Source of the DNA: JASBYZ01 sp029983705
GTDB taxonomy: Bacteria > Actinomycetota > Coriobacteriia > Coriobacteriales > JAEZZM01
Direction of reading: 5' to 3'
Assembly (NCBI GenBank): GCA_965119715.1
Contig: OZ221969.1
Coordinates: forward strand, 1 to 64,000
Length of the DNA: 64,000 bases
Shown: piece after piece, positions 46,114 through 54,696 of the stretch
How positions within the stretch are numbered: position 1 is the stretch's first letter
Layout of the letters: the number at the start of each line of letters is the position of its first letter
Made by a program: the position numbers and the translations under genes
The notes under the pieces: model-generated
Database searches by the model: none
Seen by the model: only the letters and a program-made list of their open reading frames with translations
Told to the model about the DNA's origin: nothing

Positions 46114-47763
46114 ATGGAAAACAAAACAAATTTATCTTCGAATTCTAAAAGCCCTACCAAAAACACACTGGTAGATGGCTTAAGTGTACGTTCAATTTTA
46201 ATTGGACTTCTAGGTGGAGCTTTTATATCTGCAAGTTCCATCTACGTAGCCCTTAAGATGGGTGCACTTCCTTGGCCAATTGTATTCGCCTCAATTTTAT
46301 CTTTTACACTCTTAAAGTTGATGGGAAATACAAATTTATCAGAAGTTAACGTAGCGCACACAACTATGTCTGCCGGTGCCATGGTTGCCGGAGGCATCGC
46401 ATTTACTATCCCCGGTATTTGGATTTTAAATCCTGAGACAAGCATTTCTTGGATTCAAGTTGTTGTTGCAACCCTTATTGGTGTTGCAATTGGTTTGGTA
46501 TGTTCATACCTCTTGCGCCCAAGATTTATTGACGAACAAGACCTTCCTTATCCTATGGGACAGGCATCTGCACAAACCTTAATAGCAAGTGATGCTGGAG
46601 GAAAAGACCTCTCAGTTCTTGGTGGCTCACTAGGTTTTGCCGCAATCTATACCTTCTTGCGCGATAAGCTTGCACTTATCCCTCCGGTATTTTTTGGTAA
46701 TGCAAGCATTCTTGGCGTGCCACTGGCAGTCTATGCCTCTCCAATGATGATGTCTGTTGGCTATCTTTTAGGTGGTCTTGCTGCTCTTGGCCTTATTGTA
46801 GGCGCCCTCGTTGGATTTTTAGGTATAGCCTCACTTGCAGTAAGCTCAGGTGTTTTTACCGCAGATCATGCGACCTTTGTAAGATCTTCTTTAGGTATTG
46901 GACTCATGCTTGGTAGTGGTCTTGGAGTAATTATTACAAGCGCCATTCGCCTTGTTAAAAGCAGCAGCCAAAGCTCAAAGAACTCTAAGGGTATTGCTCT
47001 TGATAAAAAAGGCGCGGCAATTATTTTGATTATTGCCCTTATTGCTGTTGCAAGTGCTACTGCATGTCTGCACATAAACCTTCTCGCAAGCATTGTATTA
47101 ATTGCACTGTGCGCTGTTGCAGTTATTATGGCACTTCAATCTGTAGGAGAAACTTCAATTGATCCCATGGAAGTATTTGCAGTAATTATGGTTATGATTT
47201 TGCGCGTAATCTGGGATATTCAAGTTCCAGAAGCCTTCTTCTTAACCTGTGTTGTTGCAGTTGCTGCTGGTCTTGCAGGAGATACCATGAGCGACTTTAA
47301 AGCAGGTCGTATCATTGGCACTACTCCAAAATCACAATTTATTGGTGAGATTTTTGGCGCGCTCTTTGGAGCAGCAATTGCCATTGGCGTCCTTTATTTG
47401 CTCGTTAAAGGATATGGAACAAATATTTTTGGTGCCGATAAAGAATTTGTTGCCGTACAAGCAAGTGTAGTAGCTTCAATGATTGGCGGAAGCCTACATC
47501 TTAAGGCTATGATTTTAGGTCTTGTAATTGGTGTAGCACTACATCTCTTAAAAGTTCCAGCTATCACCCTTGGCTTGGGAGTTTATCTACCACTTCACCT
47601 TACTTTAGCAGCCCTTGTTGGTGCACTTATCAAAGTAGTGCTCAATAAGTTTGCTCCAAAATTTGAAGAGCGTTACGGAGTTATTGTAGCGAGCGGTCTT
47701 CTAGGCGGAGAAGCTATCGTGGGTGTTATTATTGCATTAGTAATGATGCTTGGCGCTATATAG
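46114..47763 (+). CDS. OPT-family oligopeptide transporter
   Basis: A 549-aa polytopic protein with about 14 helices. The N-terminal SVRSILIGLLGGAFISASSI and IYVALKMG, the PYPMGQASAQTL segment near residue 147 and GDTMSDFKAGRIIGTTPKSQ near residue 388 are OPT signatures. Family members import small peptides or metal-chelates by proton symport. It heads an operon with the TipAS-like gene 13 nt downstream and is divergent from a LysR gene. Confidence 0.92.
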   Translation: MENKTNLSSNSKSPTKNTLVDGLSVRSILIGLLGGAFISASSIYVALKMGALPWPIVFASILSFTLLKLMGNTNLSEVNVAHTTMSAGAMVAGGIAFTIPGIWILNPETSISWIQVVVATLIGVAIGLVCSYLLRPRFIDEQDLPYPMGQASAQTLIASDAGGKDLSVLGGSLGFAAIYTFLRDKLALIPPVFFGNASILGVPLAVYASPMMMSVGYLLGGLAALGLIVGALVGFLGIASLAVSSGVFTADHATFVRSSLGIGLMLGSGLGVIITSAIRLVKSSSQSSKNSKGIALDKKGAAIILIIALIAVASATACLHINLLASIVLIALCAVAVIMALQSVGETSIDPMEVFAVIMVMILRVIWDIQVPEAFFLTCVVAVAAGLAGDTMSDFKAGRIIGTTPKSQFIGEIFGALFGAAIAIGVLYLLVKGYGTNIFGADKEFVAVQASVVASMIGGSLHLKAMILGLVIGVALHLLKVPAITLGLGVYLPLHLTLAALVGALIKVVLNKFAPKFEERYGVIVASGLLGGEAIVGVIIALVMMLGAI

Positions 47764-47776
47764 GAAGTGAAGAGAT

Positions 47777-48079
47777 ATGCCAGACAGAGAACTAAGCCCT
47801 AAAGATACCGAAAGAGCAGCAAGTCTTGAAGTAGAGATTAGAGACATGATTATTCACGCTCTTAAAGAAGGCGACCCTGATGACAAAATCGCAGGTGACC
47901 TAGTTGCTAAGCACTCTGACTGGATTAAAATCTTTTGGCCAGAAGGCTCTTTTAGTGCAGAAAAGTATAGAGCGCTTGCCGATAAATACTTATCCGACGA
48001 GCGCTTTAAAAACTACTATGACAAGTGGATTAATGGAGCTACCAAGTATTTAGCTGAATCAATCAAGAAATACTACTAG
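47777..48079 (+). CDS. stand-alone TipAS-like domain protein
   Basis: A 100-aa helical protein. Its second half (KHSDWIKIFWPEG, ALADKYLSDERFKNYYDKW, GATKYLAESIKK) matches the TipAS antibiotic-recognition pattern, where YVSDERF and the terminal gpGaaxfl...ai segments are standard. In TipA and AlbA this domain captures thiopeptides or albicidin and is normally fused to a MerR DNA-binding domain, absent here. It is co-transcribed with a peptide transporter, so a role in sequestering an imported peptide or antibiotic is a reasonable idea. The gene ends in a four-base overlap with the convergent ATPase. Confidence 0.72.
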   Translation: MPDRELSPKDTERAASLEVEIRDMIIHALKEGDPDDKIAGDLVAKHSDWIKIFWPEGSFSAEKYRALADKYLSDERFKNYYDKWINGATKYLAESIKKYY

Positions 48080-48804
48080 TAGAGATAGTGCTGGAAGCGC
48101 TCAGGGTCTTCCAAAAATTGTCTCATTAACTGAACGTGTTCAGTTTCCTCGTAGCTGCACTCATATATAGAGTCAGATTCAATTTTAAAGAGCTGCGCAC
48201 CTGTCATTGCTAAAAGCAAGGGCGAGTGCGTAGCTATTATAAACTGAGAGTTTTGCTCAACTAAATCATGAATTCGAACCATAAGTTCTAAGGTTTTAGC
48301 TGGCGATAAGGCAGCTTCAGGCTCGTCTAATATATAAAGCCCTTCTCCCCAAAACCTATTTTCAATCAGAGCCATAAAGCTTTCACCATGTGATTGCTTG
48401 TGTAAAGAAAGTCCTCCTACACTTCTTTGGGAGCCAATCTCATCAACATAACTCGCCATAGTATAAAAGCTTTCTGCTCTTAAAAAGAAACTATCATGGG
48501 GTGGGTAGTAACTTTTTTCTACCTTAAGATAGTCATAGAGTTCTGAATGGGTGTTATCAGTCTCAAAATTAAAGTGCTTGGAGCCACCCTCTGCATTAAG
48601 CCCAATGTTGAGCGCCAAAGCCTCAATTAAGGTAGATTTACCTGAGCCGTTTTCTCCCACAAAAATAGTAAGCGGAGAGCTAAAACGAAACTCCGGCAAC
48701 TTTTGAAGCGCACGAACTACATCAAGATCAGAAAGATAGTTATCCTCAGGAATTTCTTTTCTAATAAAAAACGATCTGATGTATAAGTCTTTCGCTTCAA
48801 GCAT
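48076..48804 (-). CDS. AAA-type (SMC/ABC-like) predicted ATPase
   Basis: A 242-aa ATPase. Walker A is TIFVGENGSGKSTLIEALAL near residue 47, the ABC-like signature HGESFMALIE near residue 148, and Walker B GLYILDEPEAALSP followed by the His switch FIIATHSPLLLAM. The family (predicted ATPase, COG3910-like) is without firm function; some relatives occur in defence or DNA repair. It is 8 nt after the acetyltransferase gene in the same direction. Confidence 0.85.
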   Translation of the reverse strand: MLEAKDLYIRSFFIRKEIPEDNYLSDLDVVRALQKLPEFRFSSPLTIFVGENGSGKSTLIEALALNIGLNAEGGSKHFNFETDNTHSELYDYLKVEKSYYPPHDSFFLRAESFYTMASYVDEIGSQRSVGGLSLHKQSHGESFMALIENRFWGEGLYILDEPEAALSPAKTLELMVRIHDLVEQNSQFIIATHSPLLLAMTGAQLFKIESDSIYECSYEETEHVQLMRQFLEDPERFQHYLY

Positions 48805-48812
48805 TACCTTTG

Positions 48813-49388
48813 TTAAAGCTCCCCTAAGTTTAGTCTATCTTTATCGGTAATTTGACGGTGCACCTTGCAGGGATTACCAAATGCAATGACCCCAGCAGGG
48901 ATAGCTCTAGTTACAACCGAGCCCGCGCCAATAATAGAGCCCTCACCAATATGCACTCCTGCAATAATAGTTACCCCAGCACCAATCCAAACATCATCTT
49001 CTATACTAATTTCTTTAGAAACTTGGATATGTTTGCGCTCATCCTTATTTATAGGGTGCTCCGCTGCACTAATAGTACAGTGCGGGGCGATAAGGACGCG
49101 ATTTCCAATACGCACCTTTGCACAATCTAATATAACAGCATCATAGTTGATAAAGGCGTCGTCACCCAGGTAGAGGTTATAGCCATAATCACAGTAAAAC
49201 GGAGCTGTTATAGTAACGCCCTCTCCTTTATGAGGTAGTAAGTCAGAAAGAATCTCTTCACGAGTTTCTACTTCTGAAGGAATAGTATGGTTGAACCTAA
49301 AGCAGAGGTCTTTGGCACGTAACAAATCTGCTCTCAATTTGTCGTCTAATTGGTAATAATATACATTATTGCGTGTTATAGAATTCAT
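48813..49388 (-). CDS. maltose/galactoside O-acetyltransferase family protein
   Basis: A 191-aa left-handed parallel beta-helix acetyltransferase. Hexapeptide repeats run from about residue 75 (DDAFINYDAVILDCAKVRIG) and the active-site His lies in CTISAAEHPINKDERKH, with IGAGVTIIAGVHIGEGSIIG and AIPAGVIAFGNPCKV. It acetylates sugars or small hydroxyl compounds from acetyl-CoA. True substrate unknown. Confidence 0.9.
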   Translation of the reverse strand: MNSITRNNVYYYQLDDKLRADLLRAKDLCFRFNHTIPSEVETREEILSDLLPHKGEGVTITAPFYCDYGYNLYLGDDAFINYDAVILDCAKVRIGNRVLIAPHCTISAAEHPINKDERKHIQVSKEISIEDDVWIGAGVTIIAGVHIGEGSIIGAGSVVTRAIPAGVIAFGNPCKVHRQITDKDRLNLGEL

Positions 49389-49539
49389 CTTTAAATCTTT
49401 CTCTAAAAACTTAACTAGCTATAGTTTATAGAAAATTTCTTTGAGAACATACAAATATTTTATTAATTGCTACTAATAAGGTGTAATATGTTACATTAAT
49501 CGATTAAAAATTAATATTCTAACGAAGAAACGCAGCTAT

Positions 49540-50373
49540 GTGCACCGCTTAATCGAACGATCTCAGTATGAAAAAGCTGGAACTAACCAACTTGAAGATA
49601 TAATTAACTCGTCTAAATTTACGGTCTTTTTTATTGATGAAGATCAGCGTGTTACTACAGATGACATAGGCACTGTTGAGCTTATTAAACATTATGCACA
49701 AAAAGCCGGTGCCAAAATTCACATGAATGAACTTGCCTCACAATTTCGATGTAACGGCTCAGACGGCTTTCTTGCCTGGACTGATGATGTGCTTGAAATT
49801 AGACATACTGCTCACCCAATTTTAGATATCGATTTTGATTTTGAATTTTTAGACTCGCCTAATGAAGTATATAAATGGGTTGTAGACAAAAACAAAGAAG
49901 GCAATAAAGCTCGTATGCTTGCAGGTTATTGTTGGGAGTGGCCAACGATTAATCGCTCAAATCCAGACAAGCCTGACATAATTATTGAAGACTATAAATT
50001 TGCACTTAGTTGGAATGCAAATAATACTATCTGGGCTATTGATGAGAATTCAGTCAACCAGATTGGTTGTATTCACACAAGCCAAGGTCTTGAATTTGAC
50101 TACGTAGGAGTAATTATTGGACCCGACTTGCGCTATGAGAACGGAGAAATTGTTACTGATCCTAGCAAGCGCGCAAAAACCGACCACTCTCTCAAGGGAT
50201 TAAAAACACTCTCAAAGACCGAACCTGAGAAAGCTCATGACATTGCAGATACCTTAATAAAAAATACCTACAGAACACTTATGACAAGAGGCATGAAAGC
50301 ATGTAGGGTATTCTGCACTGACTCAGCCTTATCTGAATATTTAAAGTCCAGAATTGTTCGGTTGAACGCCTAA
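49540..50373 (+). pseudogene. DUF2075-type helicase, 5'-truncated remnant
   Basis: A 277-codon open stretch matching only the C-terminal half of DUF2075 (AAA/SF1-like) proteins: VFFIDEDQRVTTDDIGTVEL, ELASQFRCNGSDGFLAW, IHTSQGLEFDYVGVIIGPDL and RTLMTRGMKACRVFC. The Walker A domain and the beginning of the ATPase core are missing. It opens with a GTG lacking a good ribosome site in an AT-rich region, while homology-like text continues slightly upstream. It is most likely a deleted remnant of an accessory, possibly defence-related, protein rather than an active gene. Confidence 0.7.
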
Positions 50374-50466
50374 CTTTAAAAACAAGCTCTTTACAAAACT
50401 CTTGCAAGTGCTAATATCTTTTATACTTTAAAGCGTCTTGAAACGCTTGGCTTATAGGAGACTTTA

Positions 50467-51801
50467 TTGAAGTTTCTTGAGAGATTAAATGGCTTGCAGC
50501 TGCTTATAGTAAGCTTTGCATTTGTCATTTTAGTAGGCACAGTGCTCCTATGTCTACCCTTTTCATCAAATAGCGGGCAGTTTACTCCATTTATGGATGC
50601 ACTCTTTACTGCTACCTCCGCTACCTGTGTAACTGGTCTAGTAGTCTATGACACAGCTAGTCAATTTAATTTCTTTGGACAGCTTGTCATACTCCTATTA
50701 ATTCAAATTGGTGGACTTGGAATTATCACCATTGTACTTGGAGCAATGAGCGCAATTGGCAAAAAGCTTAATCCTAAAGAGCGCAGCTATATAGTAGATG
50801 CCCTTGGCTCTTTTAAACTTAAAGATTCTAAAACCTTTATAAAGAGAGTCCTCCTTATCACCTTTAGCATTGAGCTCATTGGAGCCTTACTCTTAGCCAT
50901 ACGCTTTATTCCAAGCTTTGGGTTTAGACAAGGTTCGTGGTTTTCTCTCTTTTATGCAGTATCTGCCTTTTGTAATGCAGGATTTGACCTCTCTGGTTAC
51001 TATAACCCCGGCACCTCCCTCATTCGTTTTAGAAGCGACCCATTAATTGTACTCACAATATCTTTTCTAATTATTATTGGTGGTATTGGCTTTATCGTCT
51101 TAAACGACTGCGTTGAACATAGATTTAAACTCAAAAAGTTTAGTTTTCATTCCAAGCTTGTTATCTATTCAACCGGATTTTTGCTCATCATATCCTTTTT
51201 AGCATTCTTCTTTATTGAGTCTTCTCATTCGCTACAATTTATGAAGCTCAAAGAGATTGTACTTAACTCTTGGTTTGCTGCAGTAACTCCAAGAACAGCG
51301 GGCTTTAATACCGTAAATATTCAGACGATGTCACAAGCAGGTTTGCTTCTAACCATCCTCCTCATGTTTATAGGTGCAGCCCCAGGCTCAACGGGTGGTG
51401 GATTTAAAATTAATTCAAGCGCCATTATGCTTGCAGGTCTTAAGGCCTACCTTTCCAAAAAGCAAAGTGTAAATTTACTTGGGTATAGAATTGAACAGGC
51501 AGATCTTCTTAAAGTATTTGCAACAATTGCAATGTTTTTAAGCGTGCTTGCCTTGTGCAGCTTACTTCTCACCATCCATGGCGTCTCTATTACGGACGCG
51601 ATATTTGAATGTACCTCTGCTCTTTCAACGGTGGGTCTGAGCACTGGCATTACTTCAAGTTTGACCTGGGACTCCAAGCTTGCATTAATACTTTTAATGT
51701 TTATTGGGCGCGTAGGATCTTTATCCATCTTTTTAGCAGCGACTAAATCCTATAGCAGCGAAAAGATAAAGAATCCTCCGGCAAAAATACTGATTGGATA
51801 G
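50467..51801 (+). CDS. KtrB/TrkH-type K+ transporter
   Basis: A 444-aa membrane subunit with four M1-P-M2 repeats. Selectivity-filter glycines appear in TSATCVTGLVVYD, SAFCNAGFDLSG, TPRTAGFNTVN and ALSTVGLSTG. It moves K+ (with Na+) and is controlled by the RCK subunit encoded 2 nt downstream. The TTG start has TAGGAG seven bases before it. Confidence 0.94.
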   Translation: MKFLERLNGLQLLIVSFAFVILVGTVLLCLPFSSNSGQFTPFMDALFTATSATCVTGLVVYDTASQFNFFGQLVILLLIQIGGLGIITIVLGAMSAIGKKLNPKERSYIVDALGSFKLKDSKTFIKRVLLITFSIELIGALLLAIRFIPSFGFRQGSWFSLFYAVSAFCNAGFDLSGYYNPGTSLIRFRSDPLIVLTISFLIIIGGIGFIVLNDCVEHRFKLKKFSFHSKLVIYSTGFLLIISFLAFFFIESSHSLQFMKLKEIVLNSWFAAVTPRTAGFNTVNIQTMSQAGLLLTILLMFIGAAPGSTGGGFKINSSAIMLAGLKAYLSKKQSVNLLGYRIEQADLLKVFATIAMFLSVLALCSLLLTIHGVSITDAIFECTSALSTVGLSTGITSSLTWDSKLALILLMFIGRVGSLSIFLAATKSYSSEKIKNPPAKILIG

Positions 51802-51803
51802 AT

Positions 51804-52445
51804 ATGGATTACTTAATTATTGGAGCAGGACAATTTGGATGTTCTCTAGCACAAGATTTAACAGATTATGGTCACTCCGTATTACTTATCGATAAAAACG
51901 AGGCAAAGGTTACTCCCTATGCAGACAGTGTAAGTAAAGTTTTAGTTGGTGATTGCTGCGATATGGATACAATCCTAGAACTTGGTGTAGATGATTTTGA
52001 TGCCTGTTTTGTTTGCATCTCCAATGACTTCCAGTCTTCTTTAGAGATAACGTCTAATCTAAAGGATGCTCAGGCACAAAAAATTGTTGCAAAGTCTGAA
52101 CGCTTAAAACAGGCTCAGCTGTTAGAGAAAATTGGCGCAGATGAGGTTATATTTCCTGAGCGCGATATGGCTAAACGCGTGGCTATGCACTATGCCAAGC
52201 AGGGAATTTTTAGCAATTACGAAATCCTGGATAATATGTCTCTTGCTGAAATTGAGCTCCCAGACTCCTGGGCACACAAAAGTTTATCAGAGCTTAAGGT
52301 TAGGCAAAATTATAATGTAACCGTAATTGGATTTACTGAAGATAGTAAATTTATAGAGATGATAGATCCAAATATTCCGCTAGATCCAAATAAAAGAATC
52401 CTTGTGTTGGGAGCAAACGAGGATATCCTCGCACTCCCCTCATAA
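51804..52445 (+). CDS. KtrA/TrkA regulatory subunit
   Basis: A 213-aa cytoplasmic RCK protein. The Rossmann fold begins DYLIIGAGQFGCSLAQDL (GxGxxG), with the acidic DKNE for the ribose, and RCK-C follows from about residue 135. It gates the adjacent K+ channel by binding ATP/ADP or NAD(H). It is followed by a structured segment and a strong terminator, which closes the operon. Confidence 0.93.
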   Translation: MDYLIIGAGQFGCSLAQDLTDYGHSVLLIDKNEAKVTPYADSVSKVLVGDCCDMDTILELGVDDFDACFVCISNDFQSSLEITSNLKDAQAQKIVAKSERLKQAQLLEKIGADEVIFPERDMAKRVAMHYAKQGIFSNYEILDNMSLAEIELPDSWAHKSLSELKVRQNYNVTVIGFTEDSKFIEMIDPNIPLDPNKRILVLGANEDILALPS

Positions 52446-52467
52446 AGAACAATCCATATAAAATGAA

Positions 52468-52511
52468 GACCGGCCCTGGGCTGATAGATAAACATGTCAG
52501 CGGTACCGGTC
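52468..52511 (+). repeat. imperfect inverted repeat after ktrA
   Basis: GACCGG pairs with CCGGTC (6 bp), and GCTGA pairs with TCAGC (5 bp) inside it, with an internal loop and a 12-nt apical loop. It lies between the ktrA stop and its terminator. It may protect the message 3' end. No T-run follows, so it is not itself a terminator. Confidence 0.5.
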
Positions 52512-52568
52512 ATGTTGATTACATTCTATCAAATATTGTAGATAGTAGATGTAAGCAAAAAATTTCTC

Positions 52569-52598
52569 AAGGGATGTTGATACAAATCAGCATCCCTT
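52569..52598 (+). terminator. terminator of the ktrB-ktrA operon
   Basis: A 12-bp stem (AAGGGATGTTGA / TCAGCATCCCTT) with a 6-nt loop is followed by ATTTTTTTAG. The single non-Watson-Crick pair is a U-G wobble only on the plus strand, so it works in the ktr direction. It separates the operon from the VOC gene, whose start is 63 nt beyond. Confidence 0.88.
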
Positions 52599-52660
52599 AT
52601 TTTTTTAGAATGCTACACTTACGACAAGACTCAATCCTTCACATAGATAAGGACCTGAAA

Positions 52661-53239
52661 ATGATTAAGAATGTAGCGCACATAGGTTTAACCGTTTCAG
52701 ATCTTGGGAGATCAATTGCATTTTACAGAGATATACTTGGGCTCTATTACAAGGGACAGATGAGGATGGACGGAAAAGAAACTGATAACCTATTTGCTCG
52801 TAAAAACGCAACAGCACGTGTAGCTTATCTCACTTTTGATCCTAATCCTTCTGGCTCTGATGTAGAGCTGATACAATTTGAAAACTTTGCTCCTGAATTT
52901 GATGAGGCGTCCCTTTTTAAAACCTCTATTTCAGAGTTATGTTTTGAAGTTAAAGATATTGACGAATTTTATACGCATCTATTAGCCCATGGTGTTGAAA
53001 CACTCTCAGAACCTCAGTATTTTGATTCAAGAAAGTACGGTTTTGGTGAATCAAAGACTATTTATTTTAAAGATCCAGATGGCATTATTCTAGAAGCCAT
53101 TCAACCACTTACTACCAATGAAATGACTAAGGATCAGCTCGATAAGGCACTTCAAAAAGGTTATGATACTATACTTGCTGGTAAAACATATAGCAATGAC
53201 GAAGTTGACGGTATCTTGAATCGTGAGTATGGAATCTAA
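52661..53239 (+). CDS. VOC/glyoxalase-family protein with antitoxin-like tail
   Basis: A 192-aa protein. Residues 1-150 are a vicinal-oxygen-chelate domain: HIGLTVSDLGRSIAFYRDIL at the start, DVELIQFE, CFEVKDIDEFYTHL and the terminal DPDGIILEAIQP, giving the usual His/Glu metal ligands. It may isomerise or cleave a small metabolite. The last 40 residues (MTKDQLDKALQKGYDTILAG, then NDEVDGILN) resemble the helical N-terminal or neck part of small type II antitoxins such as RelB. ATG at 52661 has AAGGA before it; the region further upstream holds a terminator and is not coding. Confidence 0.78.
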   Translation: MIKNVAHIGLTVSDLGRSIAFYRDILGLYYKGQMRMDGKETDNLFARKNATARVAYLTFDPNPSGSDVELIQFENFAPEFDEASLFKTSISELCFEVKDIDEFYTHLLAHGVETLSEPQYFDSRKYGFGESKTIYFKDPDGIILEAIQPLTTNEMTKDQLDKALQKGYDTILAGKTYSNDEVDGILNREYGI

Positions 53240-53261
53240 TATGGGGACCATAAAGACCCCA
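53240..53261. terminator. weak hairpin between the VOC and MFS genes
   Basis: A 6-bp stem (ATGGGG / CCCCAT) around a 10-nt loop lies just past the VOC stop (TAA at 53237-53239) in the 52-nt convergent space before the MFS gene end. The T-richness after it is poor on both strands, so efficiency is doubtful. Confidence 0.4.
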
Positions 53262-53291
53262 TTCATTTGAGTTCTATTGAAAGTTTAGCTC

Positions 53292-54632
53292 TTAAAGTTG
53301 GCTCGTCTCGCTTAGAGATTTACCCTTAGTTTCAGGCGCAAACTTAAATGAAAGCAAGAGTCCTAAGATTACTAAGCCAGCTGCAATCATCATAGTAAAT
53401 TGAACACCATAAAGCTCAATTGCAACAGGTGTTAAATAGATTGACACTATTGTTCCAATTCTAGAAAATCCTATAGCAATACCAACTGCGGTAGCTCTAA
53501 TTTCTGTTGGGAACATCTCATTTGGGTAGAGCCACTGAAGAGTACCCGGACCACCACTAAAGAGTGCATACAGTAAAAAGCCCACAAATATTACTATGAC
53601 AGTTGGTGTAGAAGCAAGACCTAAAATCAAAAGTCCCACTGCCATAAAAAATAGACTTACCATTACAACTGGTCGTCTGCCAAATTTATCGAGTGCAAAC
53701 ATAGCAGGAAAGGTTCCAAGTAAGAAGAAAAGACTTACTACACTCTCGCCTAAAATAGATTGCTTACCCTGATCAAGACCAAAGGCATGCATAATATCAG
53801 GTCCAAAGGTATAAATTGCATACATTGGAACAACCTGGCACAAGATAAAGATGCCTAAAAAGATAATTCTACCTAAATAACCTGAGGTAAATACCTTTTT
53901 ATAGCTGGTTGCCTCATTGCTTGGCTTACACTGAAGGTCTATATCGTCAGCAACATACTCATGCAAGATTTCCTCAGCTTCATCCACTCTTCCCTTTTTA
54001 GCAAGCCACATTGGTGACTCAGGAATCGAAGAGCGTCCAATAAGTAGTAGAATTCCTGGTATCGCAGGTGAGGCTACTAAAATTTTCCAGGCGTTTGCCA
54101 TGTCTATTAAAAAGAAGCCTACAAAAGCTGCAGCGGTTGCCCCTAAATACCACGACGCAGAAACAACGCCCATAGATATTGCGCGATGATCTTTAGGAGT
54201 AAACTCTGTAATCATAGACGTAGCTATTGGATAATCTGCACCAATAAATACACCAATTAAAAATCTGATAACAAGTAATTGCCATGCATCAGTAATAAAT
54301 GCTGAGAGGATAGACAAGACAACAATAGCTGCCAAGTCAAAAATAAACATTGGCCTGCGACCTAACTTATCGGTCACATAACCGCCTAAAACTGTTCCAA
54401 CTAAGATTCCAACTAACACAGCCGCACCAATTGCTGCTGCCCACTCAGTTGATAAGGACAAAACTGCAGTTAGTTGGACAAGAGCTACGCCGATAAGTGA
54501 AAGTGTGTATCCATCCAAAAATGATGCACCACCAGAAAAGATGGTAACCTTCCACAAAAATGGGGTCATCGGCATATCATCAATAGTATGTATGTTCTGT
54601 TTTCTTTCGATAACTGCTTCTCCCTCGACCAT
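53292..54632 (-). CDS. MFS metabolite:H+ symporter
   Basis: A 446-aa, 12-helix carrier of the sugar-porter/organic-acid-type MFS group. Motif A is in DKLGRRPMFIF near residue 90, GVFIGADYPIATSMITEFTP follows, PESPMWLAKKGRVDEAEEIL is the central-loop motif, and the second motif A is DKFGRRPVVMV. It has AAAGGAGATGAGCT before ATG. It is the last gene of the carnitine-like cluster, but a terminator lies in its 5' gap, so expression may be partial. It is a candidate for substrate or product transport. Confidence 0.85.
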   Translation of the reverse strand: MVEGEAVIERKQNIHTIDDMPMTPFLWKVTIFSGGASFLDGYTLSLIGVALVQLTAVLSLSTEWAAAIGAAVLVGILVGTVLGGYVTDKLGRRPMFIFDLAAIVVLSILSAFITDAWQLLVIRFLIGVFIGADYPIATSMITEFTPKDHRAISMGVVSASWYLGATAAAFVGFFLIDMANAWKILVASPAIPGILLLIGRSSIPESPMWLAKKGRVDEAEEILHEYVADDIDLQCKPSNEATSYKKVFTSGYLGRIIFLGIFILCQVVPMYAIYTFGPDIMHAFGLDQGKQSILGESVVSLFFLLGTFPAMFALDKFGRRPVVMVSLFFMAVGLLILGLASTPTVIVIFVGFLLYALFSGGPGTLQWLYPNEMFPTEIRATAVGIAIGFSRIGTIVSIYLTPVAIELYGVQFTMMIAAGLVILGLLLSFKFAPETKGKSLSETSQL

Positions 54633-54653
54633 AGCTCATCTCCTTTAAAAAAG

Positions 54654-54685
54654 AACTCAGCAGCCTTTTTGGGGGCTGCTGAGTT
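54654..54685 (-). terminator. strong terminator inside the carnitine-like cluster
   Basis: A perfect 12-bp stem (AACTCAGCAGCC / GGCTGCTGAGTT) with an 8-nt loop is followed on the minus strand by CTTTTTT. It lies between the hydratase gene and the last MFS gene and would reduce transcription into the latter. Confidence 0.9.
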
Positions 54686-54696
54686 TAGTTGTCAAT

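Noticed and set aside
49389..49539. Insertion sequence or att site next to the DUF2075 remnant
   Set aside because: No transposase, terminal inverted repeats or target duplications could be seen; only AT-rich DNA.
52468..52511. Terminator for ktrA
   Set aside because: The inverted repeat lacks a T-run; the real terminator is at 52569-52598.
52463..52660. Upstream extension of the VOC protein
   Set aside because: The stretch includes the ktrA terminator with its T-run and shows no domain similarity; ATG 52661 has a ribosome site.
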